Source: Sinohyriopsis cumingii
Taxonomy: Eukaryota; Mollusca; Bivalvia; Unionida; Unionidae
DNA length: 64,000 nucleotides
Reading direction: 5' to 3'
Assembly: GCA_028554795.2 (NCBI GenBank)
Contig: CM068825.1
Coordinates: 159,445,553 to 159,509,552, forward strand
A program made the position numbers and the translations under genes. Shown piece by piece: positions 53,583 to 64,000 of this stretch (position 1 is the stretch's first letter; each line of letters begins with the position of its first letter). Below the pieces are notes generated by a model. The model had not been told where the DNA came from and did not search any database. It saw only the letters and a program-made list of their open reading frames with translations.

Positions 53583-54654
53583 CCACCATGTCGGAAAATT
53601 GTGCGCGTCGGGTATTTCTGCGCAACGTTACGTCATTTCTGTAAACATTGGATCATGTGTTATTTTGGGTCAAAATCCATTTTGCTTCAAGAAAGAACGA
53701 TCGTACTTTAATCAAGGAAAGTGATATTCATAAAGTGTACAAAAATATCCCGCATTTCGAATCGAAATGCAGATGAAAATGTGATTTCTCAATGTCAACT
53801 TAGAAGACCCATTCCATGACCTTCTTGAACAGGTAACAAGGAAAATCCGAGTTACTATGTATCTTTTAGAATCATACAAAGAAATACATAATATAAAAGA
53901 TGGAAATATATACCTTAAAACAATAATGCATTTTAATCCAAGTTTCCGACTTTGCAAGAAGTTGTCCAACACGTACAATATTCTGGTGACAATTGCCTCT
54001 TTCAAATGGTACGCATTGGTGTATATTATTTTCGTCAATCGGTCGAATTTGGTATGCGTTTTGCTTCAGTATTGGAGACGAAAACCTTAGGTGCGCAGAA
54101 ATGCCTGATATACAATGCGGTCGGGCATTTCTGCACACTTAAGGTTTCAGTCTCCAATATTGGAAGAGAAACAACAATAAATAAGATGCAATGTGTTTAC
54201 AACGTCTTTTTTTATGAGGAAAAATTGCTAAAGAATTTAGAAACAGTATACGCCGGGGAATTTCTTGAGAAATTATGTTCTAGCGGCAAGCTGACACGTT
54301 GGGTAGCAAATGATTTTGTACGTATGGGACTTCTTGCAAAATTGGAAACTTGGATTAAAATGCAGTTTTGAATTAAGGCATACATCGGATTTTCTGGGTT
54401 ACCGTTTCAAGAAGGTCATGGAGTGGGTCTTCATGTTGACATTGAGAAATCAGAGTTTCATGTGCATTTCGATTCGAAATGTGGGATATTTTTTGTATAC
54501 TTTATGAATATAACTTTCCTTGATTAAAGTTCGATCGTTCTTTCTTGATACAAAATGGATTTTTGAACCAAAAATAACACGTGATCCAATGTTTACAGAA
54601 ATGACGTATCGTTGCGCAGAAATACCCAACGCGCAGAATTACCCGACATGGTGG
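53583..54654. mobile_element. 1.07-kb foldback (long inverted repeat) element
   Basis: The left half from CCACCATGTCGG (53583) and the right half ending CCGACATGGTGG (54654) are imperfect inverted copies of ~520 bp meeting at a short loop near 54100-54120 (GCAGAAATGCC...GGCATTTCTGC). Simple TATA/TG tracts flank both ends. Frames inside are mirrored on both strands and are not genes. It is consistent with a nonautonomous foldback transposon in an intron. Confidence 0.8.
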
Positions 54655-54734
54655 TATATATATATATAACTTTACAAGTATCCACTAATGAAATTTTTGC
54701 ATGTGTAAAACAAATAAAAATTCGTGCTACTAAC

Positions 54735-54976
54735 CTCTCCGTTCACTGCACTGTAAATATTATTTTCGATGGTTTGGGCGAACTGTAATAACATCGTATA
54801 TCCAGTGTAGCGATTGTTCCTGTTCTCTTCTGACAAAACGATGTCCGTTCTGTATTCAAAAAATATGTGTCTAGTGTCGATGTATACAGATTCATAATGA
54901 GTATGATACATTATGGTGTGATATAGTGCTGTGCTTTGTATTTGTCTTAATTCCTTCCGCTCAGCAGTTTTGCACT
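54735..54976 (-). CDS. Probable exon of an unrecognised minus-strand gene
   Basis: Donor GGAGAG|gttagt is good; the acceptor cctatgcag before AGTGCAAAAC is tentative. It encodes KELRQIQSTALYHTIMYHTH and YTGYTMLLQFAQTIENNIYS. No domain is recognised. Confidence 0.45.
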
Positions 54977-55084
54977 CTGCATAGGTTAAAATTTTAAAGA
55001 GAAGCATTCCTCAGATTTTTTCGATTTGTAATGTCAGCTATAAATAGAATACATGCCCAGGGGCAGTGTTAGGAAGAAACACTT

Positions 55085-56640
55085 TAACTAATAATAATAA
55101 TAATAATAATAATAATATACTTTATTCAGTAATTTAAGTCACCGGCCCATATTACAAAAAACAAGTAAATATAGTGTGCGCCATGGTTTAATGGTGTTCA
55201 TCATGAGTATAGATACATAAATTCCAATAATCGGTGCATTATATTATATAAATTACTACCTCTAAGCATGTTATTCACCATTCGTTTGAGTTATCAAAGA
55301 TTGTCTAAGACGAACAGCCAAATTGATGTAGTAAGAAATATATCTTATAATTAATATATTGCTATTAATCATTGGGGATACAAATTTTTCTACAGAGGTA
55401 GAAGATAATAAACTTCATTGACGTATTTCTTTCTTACATGGTCGTAAGCTGGACAAACACAAACAAAATGAATTCATCTTCTACCAAATAAACATTATTT
55501 TTCCAACAAAGTTGACAATACCTATTATTTCTCTCAATCCTTCTATGACTACTTGTCTCTATTTTCAGCGTATTTACTGAGCAACTAAATTTAGCAAGTA
55601 TTTTCCTAAGAAAATAAGATAATCCACATGAGAGGTTTTCCCAGGTCCTAATTTGGTTTTATTCATGCTATAATACCCATATTTATATGAGCTATTAATA
55701 GCACATTGCCAGTTTTGCAGTGTTGCATCCTTAATTCTTTGCAAAAATATTGCGACAAAATTTTGCTTTTCGTCTCCAACATGTTGATTTAGTCAAACAT
55801 ACCCAAAACCGAAGCGAAATAACATGTCTTTAACTTTGGTAGCCCAGGTGACATGGTTAGTTTCATCTAATCTTTTCAACATTAAATAACATAGGTAATG
55901 GTATCGAGTTGAAGGCATTCCTATGACTTTCAACTAGAATTTAATCATCGTGAAATAATACGAGATGCAAAGTGGGTATCTTCCGCACTCCCCTAACACA
56001 ATCGCATTATTGGGAGATTTAGGAACACCTAAATATTGTTGGCATAAATGTTATTGCACAATTTCCAAATCTCTGTCAAATTCATATCCCCAAATTTCTG
56101 ACCCATAGTGGTTTTATTATCGAATCAAATTTTAAACGCAACCTCTACACTAAAGCAGCTGAATCGATTTTGACAACTCAAAATCTTTGAACTTGCCTTC
56201 TTTGTCTGAGCTGCTAGTACCTGCTTTGGTTTCGTCCAAACAGACTTTTGGGTGAAAAATAAACCCATGTACTAGCAATAAGGCATACGTTCAGTAAGAC
56301 TTATCGTTCTAATATCTAGGGGTTGATTTTTGTTTCAAGGTACAACGTAGGGCCTTAGAGCTGATATGTATCTAGTCTACAAAAGCCTCTATTCCCATTT
56401 TCACTTTCTGAAAGAGTAAATCAATGCGTTCTTAGCTTGTTTAACTGTTTAGAGATTTTAAAATTTCAACAGATGCGCTTTCAGACATAATAATGCGTGC
56501 ACTATCAAATCTACATCTATATTTTAAGAACAAGCAAAGTTTATGTGATTATTGATATTTCAAGCTAGCAGGCAGGAATAGTCATTTCCATTTGCCGCCT
56601 GCTTCAGACATAACACGGATTTCATAATAGTGATTAAAAA
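55085..56640 (-). mobile_element. 3' part of a non-LTR retrotransposon (LINE), decayed
   Basis: On minus the sequence ends in GGGCCGGTGACTTAAATTAC, then an ATAAA-bearing end and an (ATT)n tail (55087-55115), a typical LINE terminus. Upstream, interrupted frames resemble the C-terminal region of a LINE reverse transcriptase protein: NNAIVLGECGRYPL, HVTWATKVKDMLFRFGFGYV, then a Cys-containing end (RYCQLCWKNN..VEDEFILF). Multiple stops and shifts show it is dead. Confidence 0.7.
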
Positions 56641-56989
56641 TTAAAAATAACCGTTAGGCAAGTAGGTGTTAAGGTGTATGTTTATTATCTCTACATTGTG
56701 AGTATTTTAGAGCAAACACCTTTGCCCCGTACCATGTCCTCTTTGCCCTGTACCATCTTCTCTTTTGAAGATCCTCCAAAACCGCAGAGTGGAATGTTAA
56801 AGAGGAGTCTTATTTTGTTATTTATTTTGAACGACAAAGCTGAAACATTCAGATATGATGCATTTCGGCCATTCCCCCCCCCCAAAAAAAAAAACAAAAA
56901 AAAAAACGATGCATTCTTCTCTAGAAATGTAGGCACAAATACCAAAGTCTAAAAAGCCTCCGCTCTTACCAACACAGGCCACAATATCA

Positions 56990-57405
56990 GTATTAAAAGT
57001 GATATATTTTCACCCAGGCCGTAATACCATATCAATATCAAAAGTGAGATATTTTCACCCAGGCCGTAATACCATATCAATATCAAAAGTGAGATATTTT
57101 CACCCAGGCCGTAATACCATATCAATATCAAAAGTGAGGTATTTTCACCCAGGCCGTAGTACCATATCAATATTCACCCAGGCCGTAGTTCCATATCAAT
57201 ATCAAAAGTAAGATATTTTCACCCAAGCCGTAATACCATATCAACATCAAAATGAGATATTTTCACCGAGGCCGTAGTACCATATCAATATCCAGAGTGA
57301 GATTTTCCCCCAAGCCGTAACACCATATCAATATCAAAAGTGAGATACTTTCACACAGGCCGTAGTTCCATATCAATAACAAAAGTGAGATATTTTCACA
57401 ATACA
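56990..57405. repeat. 45-bp minisatellite, about nine copies
   Basis: Unit CAATATCAAAAGTGAGATAT followed by TTTCACCCAGGCCGTAATACCATAT. Both strands are open through the array. Confidence 0.85.
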
Positions 57406-58309
57406 CAAGTCCTTTTCTCAACAAAACAATTGGTGTTATACCAAAAGACTGGAACATGAAGCGTGCCACATATATTCCACAGATGTGACAAATAAATTCT
57501 ATAAATGAAAGAGGTAAAAAAATATCATGGTCACAGAGGGAAAAAGTCACAAAGTACAAATGTTAGTTAATTCTTCACACACTCGTATAAGGAAGCAACT
57601 GAAGCACCATTTTTCACGGTTTTTTTCTTAACTTTGATTGAAAATTAATTAAATGACAATTTTCTTCTATATTCACCTTTTATAGAACAAAGCTATTTTT
57701 AATTTAGTTGATTTTAGTTCCACATCCTAGGACATTTAAATTCCATATGACCAGGTATATTTCACGTACAATACTGCCCCAAAGCCACGTTGTATCGAAA
57801 AGAGAAAATAGGTATAAAATGCTAGTTCCTCCTGCATCAATCTTACTGCACCATTTTATTTTCCAAAGTGTCCGTTATGGCACAAAAAGGAGAAAAATGG
57901 TTGAGGAAATGATCACAAGGTTTTGCTTTAAAGTTCTACTCGGGTGTTTCGCAGTTTTTCGCGGAGTTGAACATTCAAAAGCTAAGCCATTCCCCGGACA
58001 GTTCTCACTGGTAATCATGGTTATAAAAATGGAATTACCAAGAGTGTAGATACCTACATTCTTCTTTTCTTTTCTTTTCCTTTTTGTACATGAATTATAG
58101 GAGGGGTGATTTAGGTTTGAGAGGTCAAGCTGAGCCTTACTTCCGATATGCATTTCTGAAGTATGCAAGCTCTGCGTGATCATTTCACGTTCTGAATTTG
58201 AAAGGTAAATCATAACAAACCAACAAACAGACAAGAAAAAGAAAAAGAAAAACAACAAAAATCCTAAAACAAAAATCCCAACCCGACAGCTTTAAAAAAG
58301 TAATAAAAA
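57406..58309. other. Host DNA, nothing recognised
   Basis: AT-rich; frames at 57708-58049 (+) and 57875-58258 (-) overlap each other and show no domain. Confidence 0.3.
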
Positions 58310-58625
58310 CCACCGGTGGCATAAGTGGTTAAGAGCGTCTGCCTCTGATATAAGAGGTCGTGGGTTCGAATCCCCGGTCGAGTCATAACAATTACTTGAG
58401 AAAGTGGTATTAGCAGCTACCTCGCATGGCGCTCAGCATTAAGAGGCTAGTGTTAGGACAGGCTGGCCTGATGTTAGGATAATGTAATTCAGTGGGACAT
58501 GATGCTTTATGTCTGCGGCATGATGCCACCGTGCTAGACATCACTACAAACTGCCACACAGCATACATCGTAGCGATATGACTCGAATTGTTAAAGGTAT
58601 GTTACAAATAAAAATAACAAAACCA
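58310..58625 (+). mobile_element. Second tRNA-derived SINE family
   Basis: The head has an A box (GTGGCATAAGTGGTTAAGAG) and a B box (GGGTTCGAATCCC); the acceptor stem does not pair, so it is not a tRNA gene. The body GGCGCTCAGCATTAAGAGGC, ATGATGCCACCGTG and the AT-rich end fit a molluscan SINE I have seen in other genomes. It differs from the family at 7921. Confidence 0.6.
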
Positions 58626-60572
58626 CAAATACACATAATAAAAAAAATGTCAACCCAAGTAGGTGTGGGGCATATATATATGTATGTTATCTGTGTCTAC
58701 GTTACAAGAGCTGTATAGCATAATATATTGCGTTAATTCCTTCCCCTCTTTCAGCGATGTCCCAAACCTCCAGAGCGGAACCAATCCTAGTCTCGTTCAA
58801 TTAGACTCTGGCGAGACTCCAAGACATCCTCTCTTGAATGGAAGAGGTGAATCCGGAAGATGTACGCCCAGCGAGAATCGTGTTCAAACCGCACAAATGA
58901 TTGTCACGGAAAGGAGTAATTTCGTCTTTTTCTATGAAAGCTGCACCAATGGGAAGTTTTTGGTAACAAAGCCAAGTCTGTACTGCCTTTGCTGGTTCTT
59001 TTACTTAGTAGAAAATGCAACATCATGCAAGTAAATATTCGGTTAGAGTCACCAGGCCCTTTGACTATTCAGTGAAATATTCAATATGTCAGTCAACCAG
59101 AACGGATGACACAGTAGAGTGTACATTACTTTTTTTAAAAAGTGATCTAGGACCAAGTGAATATAATAATGATATAGGTTTCTCGACGCATCAGCCACTT
59201 TACAAGACTTTTCATCAGTAAGGACATTCACCAGACTCTAGTGTTGTTCAACCTGAGTCTCACGTGACCCAGTGATATCAAATGCATTGGCCATGTTATT
59301 TTCGTCTAGTATAAACATAAACAGGGCATTCTTTGCTAGATGCAATTCAGTTCTGCTTGTAAAGGGTGCACAGGTAGAGCTGGTATTCGTTTCGCCGCAT
59401 AAATCCTGCATGTCATCAAACTATGATACACGGTGACGACTGACACCTATCGGTAATAATCAGTTGTAAAGACTCTTACCAGACTGTCATTTCTAGCTGT
59501 TGTTCTAGGGTTTAACGCCATTTTTCAGCACAAGATATGCTATACATGGCGGCCAGCATAACTGGTGGAGGAAGAACCCTGGAAAACCCAGGGAAGAACC
59601 ACCGACCCACGCTAGCCGAGCATTGGACTCGAACCCACGCAGACAGGTGAGATGGCAGTGATCCGGAACGGTAAGCGCTTTAGACCACTTGGCCTCTCGG
59701 GTCCCCGGACGGTCGTTTCACAAGAGAATATGGTTGAACGAGACTGCCAGGCTCTAGCTTTGTGAATATCTCTCGAAATCAGGCGTTCAAAGATTAGTTT
59801 CATCCTCGATCTTGTTTATTTTCGGGTCTCTGTTGCAATATGTGAAAAGCTAAATAATCCCAAATGTAAAATTTAACAATTCATCCTGGAAGAGTATTGT
59901 ATATAACTGAATACTTGGGCAGACTGTTTTCTACATGCCAACGAGAAATGTGAAAACTATCAATGACAGTATATTGCCTACAACAGTCAACGTCTTAGTA
60001 TCTCGAGCAAAGTATTTTGCCTATAAATAGTTACTACAGCATCTACTAAAATATTACATTTGTAAGTAAAACGACTAGTAGCAACCATGTTTGTCATGTT
60101 ACAGTTGAGTATTACATAGGAACAATTAAAGACTTTCATGAAAGAGAAATGCTTCAATACCATAGTTCTGCTATATATGTGGACTAAAGTCTCAATAATG
60201 TGACTGGTTGGCTGCCGTTATTTCTTCCTTAGGAAAGTGGTAGAAGCTCTGAAAACCAGTAACCTTATTACTATTTATAAATATGGTCGGAAAATAGTGG
60301 ACAATAGAACGAGCAATATTGTTTTGAAACAATTATATCATCTTTATAGGAAACATTTACCAAGAGTCAAATCTCCCGTTAAGTATTCTTGCCATGTCGT
60401 TTTATTATAATATATAATATTGTACCGCACGGAATGACAGTTGTGCTTCCTGAAATTGGCCAAGTGTATTGCTTACATCTCGACAGACGTATCTTGACTT
60501 GAAACAAAACTCCATTCTTATTTCTAGATGACACTAGGAAAAAATTTCGAATATTTTTCGAATATTTCTTAC
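58626..60572. other. Host DNA with a SINE; possible + strand fossil exon
   Basis: At 58756 a pyrimidine tract and CAG precede DVPNLQSGTNPSLVQLDSGE; a similar segment (EDPPKPQSGM) lies near 56765, so the two may be diverged copies of one sequence. I cannot show that either is expressed. Confidence 0.3.
59500..59706 (-). mobile_element. tRNA-derived SINE, copy 4 (internally deleted)
   Basis: Same family as copy 1, minus orientation. It lacks ~30 bp of the middle (the GCTACTGGCAAGCTTTCTC part) and its tail is short. The head is complete (GCGCTTTAGACCACTTGGCC). Confidence 0.85.
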
Positions 60573-60882
60573 ATTCTATGAACATTTTCGTCCCTCCTTT
60601 CCTGTGGTACACTGACAATCCTCGGTCTGATAATTGTAATGTTCTCATTGTTGTCACGTCCGCGTTCGGCATGTGTTTCGTGTATGGCTATGGTCTCCGT
60701 ACTGTCCGTATGAGGAAAAAGGAATGCGAAATCAGAAGCTTCTGTAGTGGGTAATATATCCTGTAAGTTATGTGTTGAGTGATACGGTGTGGATAGTAAA
60801 CTCCCGGTGGTAGCGTCTGATAGATTATCTTCGTTTTCAGTTGGGCTGAGAGGAAGTAAAACTGTTGAAAACGGAGCAGTCT
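60573..60882 (-). CDS. Probable exon of an unrecognised minus-strand gene
   Basis: Acceptor atttatttcag before AGACTGCTCC and donor AGAAT|gtaaga, both strong; 310 nt open. It encodes a hydrophilic Ser/Thr-rich segment (LPLSPTENEDNLSDATTGSL) and RPRIVSVPQERRDE. No domain is recognised. Confidence 0.5.
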
Positions 60883-61635
60883 CTGAAATAAATGTTTTTG
60901 CATTGATTACTGACAAAATTAATCAAGAATACAACAGCAACAAGAGAAAAGTATCTTTGTAACTCCGATTTTCATATCATTCCAAAACCAAAACTCACCG
61001 TATTGGGTAACTTACATTTTATTATATTTGCGGAAACATTGAGAAAATTCACTAGCTCTCTTTGTATTGGTCTCTAAGTTAACAGATAATGTGACTTTGA
61101 AAATGTTGAAATGCTCCATAATCGTAAAACAAACATTTGGATTAAACCTGTGTGCATCATCAAGCAAAATATTTACCCATAGAGATCTGAAGAAAAAAAA
61201 ACAAATGGCCAAATTCTTTAAGAAATCATTACATTTCAAAAGGTGAAAGAAAGAACCAGAAAAGTGTGTTACGAGAAAATAAAAGCCTATGAAAGGCTAT
61301 GAACACATGAAATTTTATGTTATTATTCAATTCTTATTTACGTGCATGGGACACCGTTGCCTCAACCGTTGCCTCAACTGAGCTATTAAAATCTGAACTG
61401 AGCCAAGCTTAACTAAATAATAGTATTCAATATGATAATAATTTCAGTCAAATCAATTCGCATATTAAATGACATTTATGAAATTATAGCATCTATAAAG
61501 CTGATATTTATCTACCCAACCTTGAGAAGGAATGGCATAATAGTGTTATGGGCGATTTGATATTTAAAGAATCCAAATAGTTTCTTACTGTTATATATCA
61601 AATGGCAATTACATCGAGTAATGCAAGAAAAATTA

Positions 61636-61824
61636 CCAATTGAAAAGGCTATTTCATTGTCCGACGAGATGAGCATTGCGCCGTCAGCCTGGTTAAGACT
61701 GGAAGGTGTCATAGCATTTGGCACTCTCCCGGCGGTAGAACATACAAAGCTTAAATCCACTGGTCCAATGCTTAAATCCATGGGCTGAAAGCTTGAATCC
61801 ATGGGAACTATATGCTGTTGCAGG
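61636..61824 (-). CDS. Probable exon upstream of 60573-60882
   Basis: Acceptor ttacctgcaacag before CATATAGTTC; donor near ATTG|gtaatt. The translation contains the repeated motif MDSSFQPMDLSIGPVDLSF and then NQADGAMLISSDNEIAF. It is on the same strand as the exon at 60573-60882; no family is recognised. Confidence 0.4.
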
Positions 61825-64000
61825 TAAAACAATTTATATGGAATATTCACGACTGAAATTCAAAGAAAATGTCCCACTTTGAATAAGAATATCGTGCGAA
61901 TCATGACAACTCAGTTGGCGCTGACCTAGTTATGGCTCACTTTCTTGTTTTCGACTGAGTGAAACTGGCATTGGAGTTGCCAGTATTATTGTTATTGCAC
62001 TTTCTATTGTCGTTCATATAGTGGTATCCCTGCCGCTGTCCTAAATGCTGAGGAAACAAGAAGTCGATTGTTTGTTGTTGTTCACTGCCCACGCTTTCCA
62101 TCTCTGCATATCTCTTGTAAGGAATCTCAACATTCTATAACTAGTGTAGATATGGAGACTGTGTACACAGCATTTGTCACCTGTAAAGATATTAATCATG
62201 GGAACATAAGCGTTAGTCAATCCTCTCGATATGCATTTCGTATGTTCCGAGCTCGATTCAAATTTTAAAAGTCATGGTGGATTCTCATGCATAGTCATAT
62301 TCTCTGTCTACTTCTGCTTCTTCAAACAGCGCAAAGTGTACGCACTGTTCAAGAGTAAATGATGCTTAATGCACTTCGGTGTTAAGATCTTGCATGCTTT
62401 AACTAAAATAAATCAAGCATAAGAATGTATATTTTTGGGATTGTGTTTAAAGGCCCATCAACGCATGAAAGGTTTTATATGTTGAGGCAATCGGAACAAG
62501 CTGCCTTTTCCAGAGATAAACTACGCCATTTTTCAGCACAAGGCAGGCATTTCATGGCGGCCAGTATAAATGGTGGGTTAAAAAACCGGAAAGAGCAACC
62601 GACCCAAGAGAAGCCACCGGCAAGCTTTCTCACATACCCACATTGGCCGAGCCCGAGACTCAAACCCATGCAGACAGAGGTGAGAAGGCAGTGATCCGTA
62701 ACAATGAGCGCTTTAGACCACTCGGGGCCCCACCATCTCCCGTCTAGCCTGGTGTCTGATTGCAAGCAAATTAAACTTTATAGTTCGTGTTTATTAAACA
62801 ATGAAATGACTATGTTGAGTTTGTTTCTAATTTACATAAGAATTATATTAGGTTTAGGACGAGACTAGACACTAAAATGCACTCGTGGTTGGTGGGTGGG
62901 TGGGTGTGAGTTTAAAGTTGTGCACATAATGCATACGTTTCGCTAGCATTTGTCCGGCTTCAATTTATGTGCTGATGAAATTGTTAAAACCGACACGGAA
63001 AAGACGTAAAATTTTGTATTAAGAACTTTACTTTTGACTGGTACTATATAAAAATTAGTGCGTTTTAGTGCCGATAAACCTTATATTCGTACATACATAC
63101 ATGCACTGTAATTGTTTTCCATTTCGAAAAAATATCACGTTCTAGCATGTTACAAAAGTAGAAAAATTGTTACATATTCTTGCAAAGAACTGGATACTTA
63201 ATCAGGCAAAATGCAAGTGCATAAGAGGAATAGAAATACCACTTGCTATAAACCTCGTCTGATATACCCGTATGTTGTTATTAAAGCAAGGAAGAGCCAA
63301 GATTACATATGTTACATGAATTAACATGACACGAGATTGATGAAAGACTTCATTTTTCTACTTGGTGACAAAAGATTCCTCATAACCTTATTTAAACGAT
63401 TTAAGCCGTATTTGTAAATATTGTCTTTAATGTATATGTACGTAACGGGGGAGGTGCAATCCTGCTTTTGACCAGTTTTACCTTGTTGAGAGCGAGGGCA
63501 CATGTACATATATTTGTCTTTGTTGATGATTTCACAAATATGATCAGTATTGCTAATCAATGCAATTGTTCTGGTACCATCCAGGCCATCGATATAAAAA
63601 AAGAATTGGAAGAATTTGTCTAAGGCTCGATATATCGACTCTAAGAACGCAAAGTTTACTAAGATGCATAAAAAATATACAATTTTCCACCAAATGCGTT
63701 GATGTCCCCGATACCGGATGTAGCCACACCGATGCACACGATACCAGACCCGTAACAATGTATCGGTAAACAATATCTTGTTAGTCAACATATATAAATC
63801 TGCGATGTGCAGAACAAAGGATCGATCTCATCTCTCAAATAATCAGGTAACACCTTGATTATGGACAAACCAACATAAGGAATTGCAAATAATTATGTAG
63901 AACTTTATTTTCACCCTAGAGTACTCCCCAAAATCGGATAGAGCAGATGTTTCGAGGTCTTCATCTACAATTATTAATAATATCTGTCTTAATTCAGTCT
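61825..64000. other. Host DNA, one SINE, no clear gene
   Basis: The 156-codon minus frame at 63321-63791 has no recognisable domain and is unlikely to be more than chance or a fossil exon. Nothing else stands out apart from the SINE at 62522. Confidence 0.35.
62522..62732 (-). mobile_element. tRNA-derived SINE, copy 5 (3'-truncated)
   Basis: Same family as copy 1, minus orientation: it begins inside the CGCCATTTTTCAGC region without the (CAA)n tail, with several differences in the middle domain, and ends in the tRNA head (AGCGCTTTAGACCACTCGG). Confidence 0.85.

Noticed and set aside
53857..54507. Overlapping frames of 70-139 codons on both strands
   Set aside because: Mirror images within the foldback element.
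58317..58386. Functional tRNA gene
   Set aside because: T-stem and acceptor pairings fail and a SINE body follows.

Overview
The window looks like nuclear DNA of a marine invertebrate, most likely a mollusc. The signs are AT-rich, intron-bearing host sequence, dense minisatellites, five copies of a tRNA-derived SINE whose 3' domain and (CAA)n tail I associate with molluscs, the 3' end of a LINE, and spliced exons of a HECT-type ubiquitin ligase. The taxon is an inference; no species-diagnostic gene is present.

Region 1 (1-6360) is the right part of a Polinton/Maverick (adintovirus-like) element cut by the window edge. It holds, all on +, a small membrane protein, a penton-like minor capsid protein, a virion core protein, a 5'-deleted and frameshifted major capsid protein, a small Cys-containing protein and an intact adenain-like protease. 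Behind a polyadenylation signal come three small genes with coiled-coil-like charged tails. Each has a shared promoter block and each ends in a canonical metazoan histone-type stem-loop (6-bp stem, 4-base loop, ACCCA) followed by a purine-rich element like the U7-binding histone downstream element. This is the most unusual thing in the window: non-histone genes of a virus-like element with replication-dependent histone 3' ends.

Region 2 (6360-9122) is spacer with tandem repeats, a 141-bp hairpin and a full-length SINE with a perfect 12-bp target duplication.

Region 3 (9123-26194) is a complete 17,072-bp Polinton of a different lineage, with about 510-bp terminal inverted repeats and a 5-bp direct flank repeat (CTCGT). 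It carries a packaging ATPase, a zinc-ribbon/PLA2-like protein, a DDE integrase, a type-B DNA polymerase continuous with an SF1 helicase and a terminal HNH-like zinc motif, an HNH homing-type endonuclease, minor and major capsid proteins, a two-TM protein, a tail-fibre-like protein, a pX-like protein, an adenain-like protease, a core protein and a coiled-coil protein. A small zinc-finger gene lies inside each TIR, with a third, stop-containing relative in the interior. Many genes carry frameshifts, mostly at homopolymer runs, and seven in-frame stops that are all TAA or TAG. The copy is therefore decayed, or its consensus contains indel errors.

Region 4 (26195-64000) is host DNA: minisatellites of 22-63 bp, SINEs, a LINE remnant, a 1.07-kb foldback element, and minus-strand exons. 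Exons between 51634 and 37007 fit one gene encoding a protein with a ubiquitin-interacting motif and a C-terminal HECT domain. Further tentative minus-strand exons (54976-52844 and 61824-60573) belong to genes I do not recognise.
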